Position numbers and translations under genes: made by a program
Part shown: piece after piece, positions 12,651 through 19,035 of the stretch
Layout: each line of letters begins with the position of its first letter
Position numbering within the stretch: position 1 is the first letter of the stretch
Origin: a virus
DNA: 23,962 nucleotides
Reading direction: 5' to 3' (one strand)
IMG/VR virus record: IMGVR_UViG_3300028025_000227
Span: 1 to 23,962 of that record
Notes under the pieces: model-generated
Seen by the model: only the letters and a program-made list of their open reading frames with translations
What the model was told of the DNA's origin: nothing
Database searches by the model: none

Positions 12651-12892
12651 TATTTCCCCGCCCGAAGAAGCTGGTCAATTTTTGCTTCGAGCTTGTTAAA
12701 GCGCTGGTCAATGTGGTCAGTAATGCGCTGAACTTCTGATTGAGTAACGTAATCACGGGCAATCTCCTCGCGGGTTTTGTTGAGCAGCAAGTTAAGCCGA
12801 GTCAGCTCAGAGAACTTCTCTTTGAGCAAGAAACCAATGACCGCCAAAGCCATTGTTAGACCTGAAGACCAAATTGTGTTGAGGGATTCCAT
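12650..12892 (-). CDS. Small membrane-anchored coiled-coil protein (80 aa)
   Basis: An 80-residue protein. Residues about 9-24 (SGLTMALAVIGFLLKEK) form one N-terminal transmembrane helix; the rest is a charged coiled coil (LTRLNLLLNKTREEIARDYV, then VQRITDHIDQRFNKLEAKID). The layout would suit a small holin-like, antiholin-like or membrane-docking protein. The start ATG lies just before the preceding TAA with a modest GGAA site upstream. It is separated from the main lysis cassette (3.3-4.8 kb) by about 8 kb, so a lysis role is uncertain. Confidence 0.74.
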   Translation of the reverse strand: MESLNTIWSSGLTMALAVIGFLLKEKFSELTRLNLLLNKTREEIARDYVTQSEVQRITDHIDQRFNKLEAKIDQLLRAGK

Positions 12893-13138
12893 TTAGCAGT
12901 TCCACGCTTTAAGGGATTTATTGATACGCGAGTTCGGGTCTTTTGCGGTTTTCTCGCTGGTGAGCTTCTTTTTCATTCCACTCATCCTTGCGCAAAAAGA
13001 GTCGCGCCTGCTGCCGCCTTCCGGCTGGGGAGGTTTCAAATTCATCCCTTGCTTTTTGGCCGAAGCGCGTCCCTTGGCGTTGAGGCCACCATTGGGATTC
13101 TTGCCTTCTTTGCGAGTCCATGCTGCTGACTTAGCCAT
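12893..13138 (-). CDS. Small basic conserved phage protein (DUF6321-like, 81 aa)
   Basis: An 81-residue protein starting MAKSAAWTRKEGKNPNGGLN, followed by AKGRASAKKQGMNLKPPQPE, SRRDSFCARMSGMKKKL and RINKSLKAWNC. The block AWTRKEGKNPNGGLNAKGRAS and the later RRxSFxARM...SLKAW order match a domain of unknown function I recall as DUF6321, found in small phage proteins. The ATG at 13138 is chosen over an upstream ATG at 13207 because the conserved block starts there; it overlaps the previous stop by 8 bases and GGTG lies upstream. Strongly basic; the role in the particle is not known. Confidence 0.8.
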   Translation of the reverse strand: MAKSAAWTRKEGKNPNGGLNAKGRASAKKQGMNLKPPQPEGGSRRDSFCARMSGMKKKLTSEKTAKDPNSRINKSLKAWNC

Positions 13139-13415
13139 AGAACACCGTAATGCTTGAACTGGCAGGCAACACGACGTAGAACCCATTGTTAAACAGCACG
13201 CCTTCACCGGGAATCAACGTAGCAATAACCGCCGTGTTGGTGGTGACGTGCAAAGTCAAAGAATTGCTACCGCTATTGGTGGTTGCGTTGTCCCAGAACT
13301 GGATTTCTCCAGCCGTTCCGCCCGGAGCAACTTGATAGCCTCGGACACGGGTGCGACCTGCATACCCAACACCGCTTGCATCTAAATGGACGGCTTTAAC
13401 GTCTGTCTGCATCAT
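13131..13415 (-). CDS. Small beta-rich structural protein (94 aa)
   Basis: A 94-residue protein of beta strands: DVKAVHLDASGVGYAGRTRV, YQVAPGGTAGEIQFWDNATT, LTLHVTTNTAVIATLIPGEG and FNNGFYVVLPASSSITVFYG. This pattern (a product with GR/KGxxV and IPGEGxxFxxGxYV) is typical of small phage virion proteins that follow capsid genes. AGGAG lies 7 bases before the first of two tandem ATGs. A stable hairpin lies between this gene and the upstream one. It could be a capsid decoration or tail-attached protein; no closer assignment is possible. Confidence 0.76.
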   Translation of the reverse strand: MMQTDVKAVHLDASGVGYAGRTRVRGYQVAPGGTAGEIQFWDNATTNSGSNSLTLHVTTNTAVIATLIPGEGVLFNNGFYVVLPASSSITVFYG

Positions 13416-13433
13416 AACTAATCTCCTGTAAGA

Positions 13434-13451
13434 CGGGGGCCGAAGCCCCCG
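13434..13451 (-). other. Stable GC hairpin with UUCG loop (mRNA stability or weak termination)
   Basis: Read on the minus strand, CGGGGGC-TTCG-GCCCCCG forms a 7-bp perfect stem closed by a C(UUCG)G tetraloop. It lies between the stop of the 167-residue gene and the ribosome binding site of the next gene. No T-run follows, so full termination is unlikely; it may protect the upstream mRNA 3' end or attenuate transcription. Confidence 0.75.
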
Positions 13452-13458
13452 AGACTAA

Positions 13459-13962
13459 TTACTGCTGGGTTGCAGATGGGTTGGCAGAGCCGTCAGAGTC
13501 ACGAACGATGTACTCAACAGTGACAGTGATCGTACCGGCAGTAGCGTCAGCAGTAGCCGCAGTAAACGTACCGTAGACGAGCACATCAGTTGTGCCAATG
13601 CTGTCGTAAACACCTGAAGTAGCCGCTGCGATGGTAGCTGGAGAAGTCTGAACCGCTGAAGTGCCAGTATTGACCGAAGCCATGTACAAGTTGGCAGTGC
13701 CGCTGCTACCGATGGTAACGCCGCAGTTAGTTGCCCCAGTCAGGGCAACATTGACTTCAAGGCCAAAGCGAACAATCTTAGCGCCAGCAGGGAGCGCGAA
13801 CATCAGTTGCGCCGTAGGGCTTGCCAGAATGACAGAAGTGGGGGCTGAATAGGTCTGGGCAACGATAGTCGCGCCCATATTGCGAACAGTTCCAGCGGTA
13901 GTGCCGGTGGTGTTTTTAACCGTGCCAAGCAGCCACGGGCCAAGGTGAGTAGCGAATCCCAT
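13459..13962 (-). CDS. Virion structural protein (167 aa)
   Basis: A 167-residue beta protein beginning MGFATHLGPWLLGTVKNTTG, a start I recognise from phage genes that follow the major capsid. It has strands around VRNMGATIVAQTYSAP, QLMFALPAGAKIVRFGLEVN, CGVTIGSSGTANLYMASVNT and GTITVTVEYIVRDSDGSANP. AAGGA lies about 8 bases before the ATG, and it is the first gene behind the second sigma70-like promoter. The pattern fits a capsid decoration or head-fibre protein; the exact role is not visible. A stable hairpin follows its stop codon. Confidence 0.78.
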   Translation of the reverse strand: MGFATHLGPWLLGTVKNTTGTTAGTVRNMGATIVAQTYSAPTSVILASPTAQLMFALPAGAKIVRFGLEVNVALTGATNCGVTIGSSGTANLYMASVNTGTSAVQTSPATIAAATSGVYDSIGTTDVLVYGTFTAATADATAGTITVTVEYIVRDSDGSANPSATQQ

Positions 13963-14065
13963 GATGAGTCCTTACATACAAGTGAAGCGCATCAATCGGT
14001 ATGTCGTCTGCCGGGACAGTTTGATACGCCGGTAACCCCGGAATGAGGGCAATATACACTATTTT
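13963..14065 (-). promoter_or_regulatory. 5' leader of the connector operon
   Basis: A 103-base gap between the GIY-YIG gene and the 167-residue gene. It carries the -10 element of the promoter listed separately, a short CCGG-GGTTA-CCGG inverted repeat (about 14029-14041) that is probably too weak to matter, and the AAGGA site that serves the 167-residue gene. Nothing else is seen. Confidence 0.5.
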
Positions 14066-14079
14066 TCAGGGGGGTGCAA
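14051..14079 (-). promoter_or_regulatory. Sigma70-like promoter of the connector operon
   Basis: On the minus strand, TTGCAC (14074-14079) and TATATT (14051-14056) are separated by exactly 17 bases. The -10 box matches five of six consensus bases, the -35 box three of six. It starts inside the end of the GIY-YIG gene, upstream of the 167-residue gene. It is the second such promoter after the capsid terminator. Prediction only. Confidence 0.55.
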
Positions 14080-14782
14080 CATATTTGAAAGCCCACCCAG
14101 CATACGGCCCGCGTGTCAATGCTTTGCCGGACTTGAGTGCCCGGTTGGCTGTGGGCGGCTTCAACCCTAACGCGGTAAGCAGTGCTGCGACACTTACGTA
14201 CCCTGTGATGCCCCCCGCCGGGTCAATAGCGACTACGGCCTTGCTAACTTTTGCGCCATGGTCTGGGCGCTCTTTGCCGTACCAGAAGTTGCCCTCCCCC
14301 ATTAGGGTGGCACTGATTTTGGCACGCACCGTTGCAGACTTGGGCTTGCCTACGAGGTGTTCCGTTTTTCTGCGTATGGTGTCTCTGTCTTGTACCCGCC
14401 CGGTGGACGCGGCAGCAATGGCCGCTATATTCTCTACCGAATGCTTGTACCCCCACGTAGGGCTCAACTCCCCCGCCATCCCTTGCATAGGGGCTGTGGC
14501 GTCTACACCGATGTTATAGCAGTGCTCCTGCCCTACGTGCGCGTGCAACCATACGTTTTCTGCGGTCAGCAAGTCTGCATCCGCAGCAATCTCCTCAAGG
14601 GTAACAAACACAAACGCTTGCTCCCCGTACTTATTCCATGCCGCTTGTAGGTGTCGGTTGTTGTGTTTGTTACCGCGCAGTTCTGAAAAGTGCCGGGTTT
14701 TACGTCGTTTCAGATCGACCGCGCTACCCACATAAAACTTGTTGTTGACGATGTTGATGATTTTGTAGATGCCGCGTGCCAT
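14066..14782 (-). CDS. GIY-YIG homing endonuclease with NUMOD repeats (238 aa)
   Basis: A free-standing GIY-YIG endonuclease. The catalytic module is at the N-terminus: GIYKII (4-9), FYVGSAVDLKRR (16-27, with the catalytic Arg), and Glu75 in LLTAENVWL. The C-terminus has DNA-binding NUMOD-type motifs: SVENIAAIAAASTGR and VRAKISATLMGEGNFWYG (NUMOD3-like), then VAIDPAGGITGYVSVAALLT and ALKSGKAL...GWAFKY (NUMOD1-like). It sits just behind the capsid terminator with its own promoter and a weak ribosome binding site, a typical setting for a mobile intron-less endonuclease. It would cut phage relatives lacking it at a nearby site and copy itself by repair. Confidence 0.92.
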   Translation of the reverse strand: MARGIYKIINIVNNKFYVGSAVDLKRRKTRHFSELRGNKHNNRHLQAAWNKYGEQAFVFVTLEEIAADADLLTAENVWLHAHVGQEHCYNIGVDATAPMQGMAGELSPTWGYKHSVENIAAIAAASTGRVQDRDTIRRKTEHLVGKPKSATVRAKISATLMGEGNFWYGKERPDHGAKVSKAVVAIDPAGGITGYVSVAALLTALGLKPPTANRALKSGKALTRGPYAGWAFKYVAPP

Positions 14783-14821
14783 AGGTTTCTTAGATACAGG
14801 TAATGTGTTTTCGTAAACTGC

Positions 14822-14850
14822 ATTGTACCCGATCTAAACTAATAACACAA
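14822..14850 (-). promoter_or_regulatory. Sigma70-like promoter behind the capsid terminator
   Basis: On the minus strand, TTGTGT (14845-14850) and TACAAT (14822-14827) lie 17 bases apart. The -10 differs from TATAAT at one base. It follows the terminator stem at once and precedes the GIY-YIG gene, with an expected start near 14815. It may serve the endonuclease and the genes downstream. Prediction only. Confidence 0.6.
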
Positions 14851-14861
14851 CACAAACAAAA

Positions 14862-14881
14862 AAGAGCCCCGAAGGGCTCTT
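14862..14881 (-). terminator. Rho-independent terminator after the capsid gene
   Basis: Minus-strand AAGAGCCC-TTCG-GGGCTCTT is an 8-bp perfect stem with a C(UUCG)G loop, followed by a T-rich run (TTTTGTTTG). It lies 35 bases after the capsid stop codon. Stem, loop and T-run together make this the clearest terminator in the window; it would end the head operon behind its most strongly made product. Confidence 0.9.
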
Positions 14882-14916
14882 CAAATCTCGCTAAATGCTT
14901 GATTTTACTGAGGTTT

Positions 14917-15828
14917 TTAGGACGACCCAGGCGAACCGAACATTCCGAGCGGATCGCTCCATCCAAAGCTGTAACGCTCGCGGGCCTTGTAACGTACGTT
15001 CCCCGTATCGAAATCACCGTCCATTGAGTTAGCCAGAGGCGAACGCACGAAATGCTTCAGACCGTTAGGAACGTCAGTGGTCAAATACCAACCGTTAGAG
15101 TCGGTCAAGAAGTTGTTGATTGTGTACCCTTCAGGAATCGAACCGTTGTTCTTCAACGCGTTGATGTCGTTGTCGGTAGTGCCAACACGGAGGCTGGTTT
15201 CCAACAGACGAGTAGCAACGAATTGCAGAGCAGGAGGAACGATCAGCTTACGGGGCTTAGCTGCAATCAGCAAACCGCGCTCGTCAGTCCAAGCAGCGAT
15301 CTGGATAACGGCGGCTTCCAAAGAAGTCTCGTTCAAGTCGGCAGCGGTAGAAGGACGATTGCTGTTGGTGCCACCACTGACCAGCGGGTGAGCAGTGCTG
15401 AACAGAGCAACGCCATCACCGCCAGCGTACTGGGCGGAGAAACCGTTGTTGATAACAGCCGCAGCTTTAACCTGCTTGGTGTACGCCATAGCACGAGCCA
15501 GAGCCTTGGTGTAGCGGGCAGACAGACTGTCGTACAGATTGTCTTCCACTGCTTCTTCAGTGATGGAGAAGCCCAAAGCGATGGTTTCGTGGTTGTAGCG
15601 AGTGGTCCAAGCTTCCTGCGCATTGTCATAAGCAATGGCAGAGCCCTCGTTCTTCACCGGAGCGGCGGAGAAGCCAGACAGCTTGGTTTCCTCTTCAAAG
15701 CTACGCTCCGAAGTTTCGGTTTCATAAAGCTCTTTATGCTGTTCGCCGTAGCGGGCATATTCCAGACCAAACAAAGCGTTCAGTCCGGGGAGCAACTCTT
15801 TAAGTAACTGTGCGCGTGAAATAGCCAT
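14917..15828 (-). CDS. Major capsid protein (Mu gpT-like, HK97 fold expected)
   Basis: A 303-residue protein, the shell subunit. Blocks typical of the Mu gpT-like capsid family are visible: AIAYDNAQEAWTTRYNHETIA, GFSITEEAVEDNLYDSLSAR, AVINNGFSAQYAGGDGVALF, STAHPLVSGGTNSNRPSTAA, LIVPPALQFVATRLLETSLR, and the ending RYKARERYSFGWSDPLGMFG. Size fits an HK97-fold capsid without a large delta domain in front; the scaffold gene upstream would supply that function. AAGGAG lies 7 bases before the ATG. A strong terminator follows its stop, consistent with high expression. No insertion or frameshift is seen. Confidence 0.92.
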   Translation of the reverse strand: MAISRAQLLKELLPGLNALFGLEYARYGEQHKELYETETSERSFEEETKLSGFSAAPVKNEGSAIAYDNAQEAWTTRYNHETIALGFSITEEAVEDNLYDSLSARYTKALARAMAYTKQVKAAAVINNGFSAQYAGGDGVALFSTAHPLVSGGTNSNRPSTAADLNETSLEAAVIQIAAWTDERGLLIAAKPRKLIVPPALQFVATRLLETSLRVGTTDNDINALKNNGSIPEGYTINNFLTDSNGWYLTTDVPNGLKHFVRSPLANSMDGDFDTGNVRYKARERYSFGWSDPLGMFGSPGSS

Positions 15829-15838
15829 GATTTACTCC

Positions 15839-16672
15839 TTATGCGCCAGTGGCAGAGTAGTAGCCGTGCAGACCTTGGTTGAACTTAACCAAGACTTCGG
15901 GATACTGGGTGAAAACAACGGTCGAGGTGTAAACACCCGAGTTCAAGGTGAAAGTCGCGGCTTGGTTCAGCACAACGGAGGTTGCGCCAGCGGCTGCTGC
16001 GGTATCCACAAAAGAACCAGTCTGTGCAAGCTGACCACTAGTGGTCAACACAGAAACGTCCGTACCAACGGGCAGTGCAAAAGGCAGAGCACTCACGGTC
16101 AGGGTACTAGTACCCGAACTGAAAGTAGCAGTACCCAGAGAAACTGCGGTATCCGTAACCAGACCAAGCACGCGCAAAGGCAGAGTGGTGGTAACAGGAG
16201 TGTCCGAAGGAGCCAAAACAGCGTTAGCCGAATTACCGGTGCTGGTGCTGCCAGTGTTGTTGATGGCCGACACGTTAGTGCCAATCATCGCCATAGCGCC
16301 AGAAGCAATCGTAGTACCGGAACTGCAAACAACCGCCTTGAACACGGCATCAGGGTCATCCAAGATGTAGGCTTGGCAATCACCGGCAGCGGTGCTTGCG
16401 GGCCAATATTGGGAGAACAACTTTTGCTTAGTCGTGGGGTTGGTGTAGGTGCAACCCAAGAAGATACCAACGGTCTGATTCAGACCAGTACCGGCAGCAA
16501 CTGAGGCGCGTGTGGCAAAGCCACGGGATAGAACAACAAAATCACCGTAGAAGATGTCCGTCGCGTAGCCATACTGGATGTTGTACATGCGGGTGGAACC
16601 AGCAAATACTTGACCTCCAATAAGGTTCTGCGGCAAGAGACCGTACGGCGCTGATACGACAGGATATGCCAT
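15839..16672 (-). CDS. Virion structural protein before the capsid gene (277 aa)
   Basis: A 277-residue protein beginning MAYPVVSAPYGLLPQNLIGG, then QVFAGSTRMYNIQYGYATDI, a start typical of a phage protein that precedes gpT-like capsid genes. The core has strands and a QLFSQYWPA-like region (KLFSQYWPASTAAGDCQAYI) and ends HGYYSATGA. Residues about 160-255 are a Thr/Val/Ser-rich beta stretch (ATFSSGTSTLTVSALPFALP) that may be an inserted Ig-like module. AGGAG lies before the ATG. Likely a decoration or minor head protein; I cannot assign it more closely. Confidence 0.8.
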   Translation of the reverse strand: MAYPVVSAPYGLLPQNLIGGQVFAGSTRMYNIQYGYATDIFYGDFVVLSRGFATRASVAAGTGLNQTVGIFLGCTYTNPTTKQKLFSQYWPASTAAGDCQAYILDDPDAVFKAVVCSSGTTIASGAMAMIGTNVSAINNTGSTSTGNSANAVLAPSDTPVTTTLPLRVLGLVTDTAVSLGTATFSSGTSTLTVSALPFALPVGTDVSVLTTSGQLAQTGSFVDTAAAAGATSVVLNQAATFTLNSGVYTSTVVFTQYPEVLVKFNQGLHGYYSATGA

Positions 16673-16690
16673 AAAAACTCCTAGAAAAAT

Positions 16691-17149
16691 TTAAGAACCG
16701 GAACCAAATGTGACCTTAGATTTGCGTTCTGCGAACATAGGCATTTTAGGGTCACTGTTACGAAGATAGTTGTTGTCAACCGAGTCAATCTGAGACCTGT
16801 TCAAGTCGGAATAGTGTTTATCCCGTTGTGACATGAACTCAGCCGGAATGCGGCATAACACCAACCCACCAATTTCGATATTGCCCTTGAAGCGGCCATC
16901 GACAACGGCGTGCACCATAAGCTCGGGGTATTCATCCGCTTTCACGGGTTCATAACCTTCGCGTAACTTTCCAGAGATGTTAGATGGGTCAGGTTGACCC
17001 AAAAAGCTGATGCGAACGTACCTGTGACTCCAGCCGGGGCGGGGGTTAGGTTGTGGAAGCGTTTCTGGAGCACGCCACATATCGGGGCGGGCCCAGTCAG
17101 AGCGGGTATCCAGTTCACGGTCTAAACGATTTTGTTTAACTTCAGCCAT
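16691..17149 (-). CDS. Conserved head-module protein of unknown function (152 aa)
   Basis: A 152-residue protein with MAEVKQNRLDRELDTRSDWA at the start, a WSHRYVRISFLGQPDPSNIS strand, and DEYPELMVHAVVDGRFKGNI followed by EIGGLVLCRIPAEFMSQRDK and a polar helical tail ending RKSKVTFGSGS. I recognise this gene type between scaffold and capsid genes of environmental phages, but know of no function. GAGG lies 6 bases before the ATG, which is 2 bases past the scaffold stop. It is likely an assembly factor or minor head part. Confidence 0.82.
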   Translation of the reverse strand: MAEVKQNRLDRELDTRSDWARPDMWRAPETLPQPNPRPGWSHRYVRISFLGQPDPSNISGKLREGYEPVKADEYPELMVHAVVDGRFKGNIEIGGLVLCRIPAEFMSQRDKHYSDLNRSQIDSVDNNYLRNSDPKMPMFAERKSKVTFGSGS

Positions 17150-17151
17150 TT

Positions 17152-18099
17152 TTAACCTCTTTTAAGTAAAGCAACCTGACGAGCATATTCTTCCAAAGGC
17201 ACCCCAAGACGACGCGCAGTGGCGACCTCGGATGTCTTTAGCCGAATACGGTTAGGCGATGTGCTACGCGCAGCGGGTGCCACGACAGTAGCTCTAGTTG
17301 CACGGCGGGGGGTTGATTCCTCGTCCGGTTCTTCGCTCTGAGCGTCTTCAAAATGCTCAGGAAATCTTTTGCGCATCGTTTTATCGATGGTGCGGAAGTA
17401 CTCTTCAGTACCCACATACTCGGCACCATACTCCTTTTGCAACCTTCTGTCAATACCCATAGCGAGCATTGTCATTTCTTCATTCCTACCCCACCAATCT
17501 TGGTTGCTGTCGGCCCATTTCTGAGCACGGGGGCTAAGTTTCTGTTGCTGCGGTGCAGCATTTTGCGTGGGGGTATATTCTTTCTCCTCGACTTCAACAG
17601 GACGCATATTGCGCGTCTTGTCAATCTTCAAGGTTGCTGCGGCAATCTCGGCCTGCGCTTCAGTTAGCGCGTCCACATCCCCGGCCTCATACGCATCTTT
17701 GTACTTCTTCTTGGCTGAAGTAAGTTCACTTTCCGCGCTGTGCTGGGACTGCTCGATATAGGCTTTACTACCCGTAGATAGCTGTTGCTGGAGACGCTTG
17801 TTCTCTTCAAACACCTGCTTGGCAAACGCTTCGGCGGCTTGGCGTTCACGCAGAGCTTCTTCCTTGGCGCGGCGTTCGTCGTGGTATCCACGGGTGAACT
17901 TCTTGATACGCGCTTGGACTTTCTCGTCGTAGCCAGCCAACTCGTCTTCAGTGGGGTCATCAACCGGGGGCGCGGGTTTGCGGCCACGGTCTTGGGGCGG
18001 AGTATCGTCTTCAATCTCCACCTCAAACTTTTCCTCCGCCTTGGCAGAAGCCTTGGCCGCTACTTCATCAGGGAAGTCAAACTCATCATATTCAGGCAT
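17152..18099 (-). CDS. Probable scaffolding protein (315 aa)
   Basis: A 315-residue, highly charged helical protein. The N-terminus is acidic and disordered (PEYDEFDFPDEV, then EIEDDTPPQDRGRKPAPPVD), a long coiled coil covers about residues 55-165 (EKVQARIKKFTRGYHDERRA, KEEALRERQAAEAFAKQVFE), and a Pro/Gln-rich linker and helices follow (DYR-like WADSNQDWWGRNEEMTMLAM). The basic C-terminus (RIRLKTSEVATARRLGVPLE, EYARQVALLKRG) could bind capsid protein, as scaffolds do. It lies three genes before the capsid gene and has a strong AAGGAG site. Scaffold is the best call by composition and order; sequence motifs for it do not exist. Confidence 0.8.
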   Translation of the reverse strand: MPEYDEFDFPDEVAAKASAKAEEKFEVEIEDDTPPQDRGRKPAPPVDDPTEDELAGYDEKVQARIKKFTRGYHDERRAKEEALRERQAAEAFAKQVFEENKRLQQQLSTGSKAYIEQSQHSAESELTSAKKKYKDAYEAGDVDALTEAQAEIAAATLKIDKTRNMRPVEVEEKEYTPTQNAAPQQQKLSPRAQKWADSNQDWWGRNEEMTMLAMGIDRRLQKEYGAEYVGTEEYFRTIDKTMRKRFPEHFEDAQSEEPDEESTPRRATRATVVAPAARSTSPNRIRLKTSEVATARRLGVPLEEYARQVALLKRG

Positions 18100-18109
18100 A
18101 CATTACTCC

Positions 18110-18628
18110 TTATGCACGGGCAAAAAATCGCCCGGTGTGTTTGTTGGATTTTGACCGGTTCCAATAGGCCGGGACAACTTGTAAGTTGTTGTGTGTGCAT
18201 AACCCACCTTTGCTGACCGGGATAACGTGGTCCACATGCCATTCCCCACCACATACTTGCTTACGCAACCGGGCAAGTTCGACAGCTTCTTTCAATACCC
18301 AAGCATCAAACGGGTTAAGTGCTTTTTCACCAGACCGGCGCATCAGTTGATACCGAAGTCTGGCTTGTTTTCTGGCTTCAGATACAGGTTGCCCCGCACG
18401 TTTACGTTCAGAAAGGGCTTTACCCCCGGACACTGCGTATGCGGCGTCTTCTTTACGTTTCTGCGTTTTACCTTTATCCGAAGCGTAGTACTTTTGCTTT
18501 GCAGCCCTACATCTGTCCGGGTTTGCTTTGCGCCACGCCATAATTTTTTGGTTACGGCAAGGCTTACATTGCGCCCTTACAAATTGGTCTACGGGTTTTT
18601 CTACCCCACATGAAGAACATGTTTTCAT
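18110..18628 (-). CDS. HNH endonuclease with N-terminal zinc finger (172 aa)
   Basis: A free-standing HNH endonuclease, a paralogue of the one at 8477-8986. A zinc knuckle with Cys4, Cys7, Cys21 and Cys24 opens the protein; the central helical part is basic; the nuclease is GGEWHVDHVIPVSKGGLCTH-NNLQVVPAYWNRSKSNK (Asp133-His134, Asn148, Asn157). It starts in an ATGA overlap with the GroES-like gene and ends 10 bases before the scaffold start; the scaffold's AAGGAG lies across its 3' end. Its own GAG site is weak. It is a mobile DNA-cutting gene placed inside the head operon. Confidence 0.9.
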   Translation of the reverse strand: MKTCSSCGVEKPVDQFVRAQCKPCRNQKIMAWRKANPDRCRAAKQKYYASDKGKTQKRKEDAAYAVSGGKALSERKRAGQPVSEARKQARLRYQLMRRSGEKALNPFDAWVLKEAVELARLRKQVCGGEWHVDHVIPVSKGGLCTHNNLQVVPAYWNRSKSNKHTGRFFARA

Positions 18629-19035
18629 GTTGCTCTCGATATGCCCCTTGGGTCTTCAACTGTTGCCTCGACTGAGGTATCTGCAATGAGCCGAAACTCA
18701 CGCCCGTGAATCTTCAAGCGGGTGCCTGAATTGGGTCGGACAATAACGAAGTCGCCCAGTGCACACGAAGGCCCACTAGGGAATCGAGTTTTGTCTTGGA
18801 ACGCGTCGGGGCCCATCTTGACTACAAACAATACTGGGGTCAGTACTTCTTCATAGTGCATCACTTGGGCAGACTTAAGAATTCCCGATTCGCTTTCCGC
18901 ATATTCCTCCATGGCCTCTGGGACAACGCACAGTAGCTGAAAGGTTTTAGGGTCAGGCAACTGCTTAGCTTTGTCTTCTGCACTCGTATTAAGAATGCCA
19001 GACAAGTCCACAGCGGCGACATCAAATTCAGTCAT
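18625..19035 (-). CDS. Phage GroES-like co-chaperonin (136 aa)
   Basis: A 136-residue protein with the GroES-type 10-kDa barrel: a first strand (TFQLLCVVPE), a mobile loop (EEYAESESGILKSAQVMHYE), then VLFVVKMGPDAFQDKTRFPS, GPSCALGDFVIVRPNSGTRL and KIHGREFRLIADTSVEATVE. SGIL in the loop (50-53) matches the GGIVL tripeptide region by which GroES grips GroEL. It would cap host GroEL for folding of phage capsid proteins, as T4 gp31 does. The ATG at 19035 is set by GGAG 7 bases upstream; an ATG at 19083 lies deep in the previous gene. An ~25-residue N-terminal extension precedes the barrel. Confidence 0.85.
   Translation of the reverse strand: MTEFDVAAVDLSGILNTSAEDKAKQLPDPKTFQLLCVVPEAMEEYAESESGILKSAQVMHYEEVLTPVLFVVKMGPDAFQDKTRFPSGPSCALGDFVIVRPNSGTRLKIHGREFRLIADTSVEATVEDPRGISRAT

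Noticed and set aside
1-13000. Programmed frameshift in a tail-assembly chaperone pair
   Set aside because: No overlapping G/GT-like gene pair with a slippery run is present before a tape-measure gene, in line with a short-tailed layout.
13139-13207. Longer start for the DUF6321-like gene
   Set aside because: The conserved block begins at the ATG at 13138; the extension lies inside the previous gene and is Cys-rich with no homology I recognise.
15052-15807. A 251-codon plus-strand frame opposite the capsid gene
   Set aside because: It is antisense to the clearly recognised capsid gene, its product is low in order and rich in Arg/Gln/Val with no motif, and no ribosome binding site or promoter fits.
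15827-16504. A 225-codon plus-strand frame opposite the 277-residue structural gene
   Set aside because: Its product is Arg/Asn/Gly-rich without motif, as expected of an antisense shadow of a Thr/Val-rich gene.
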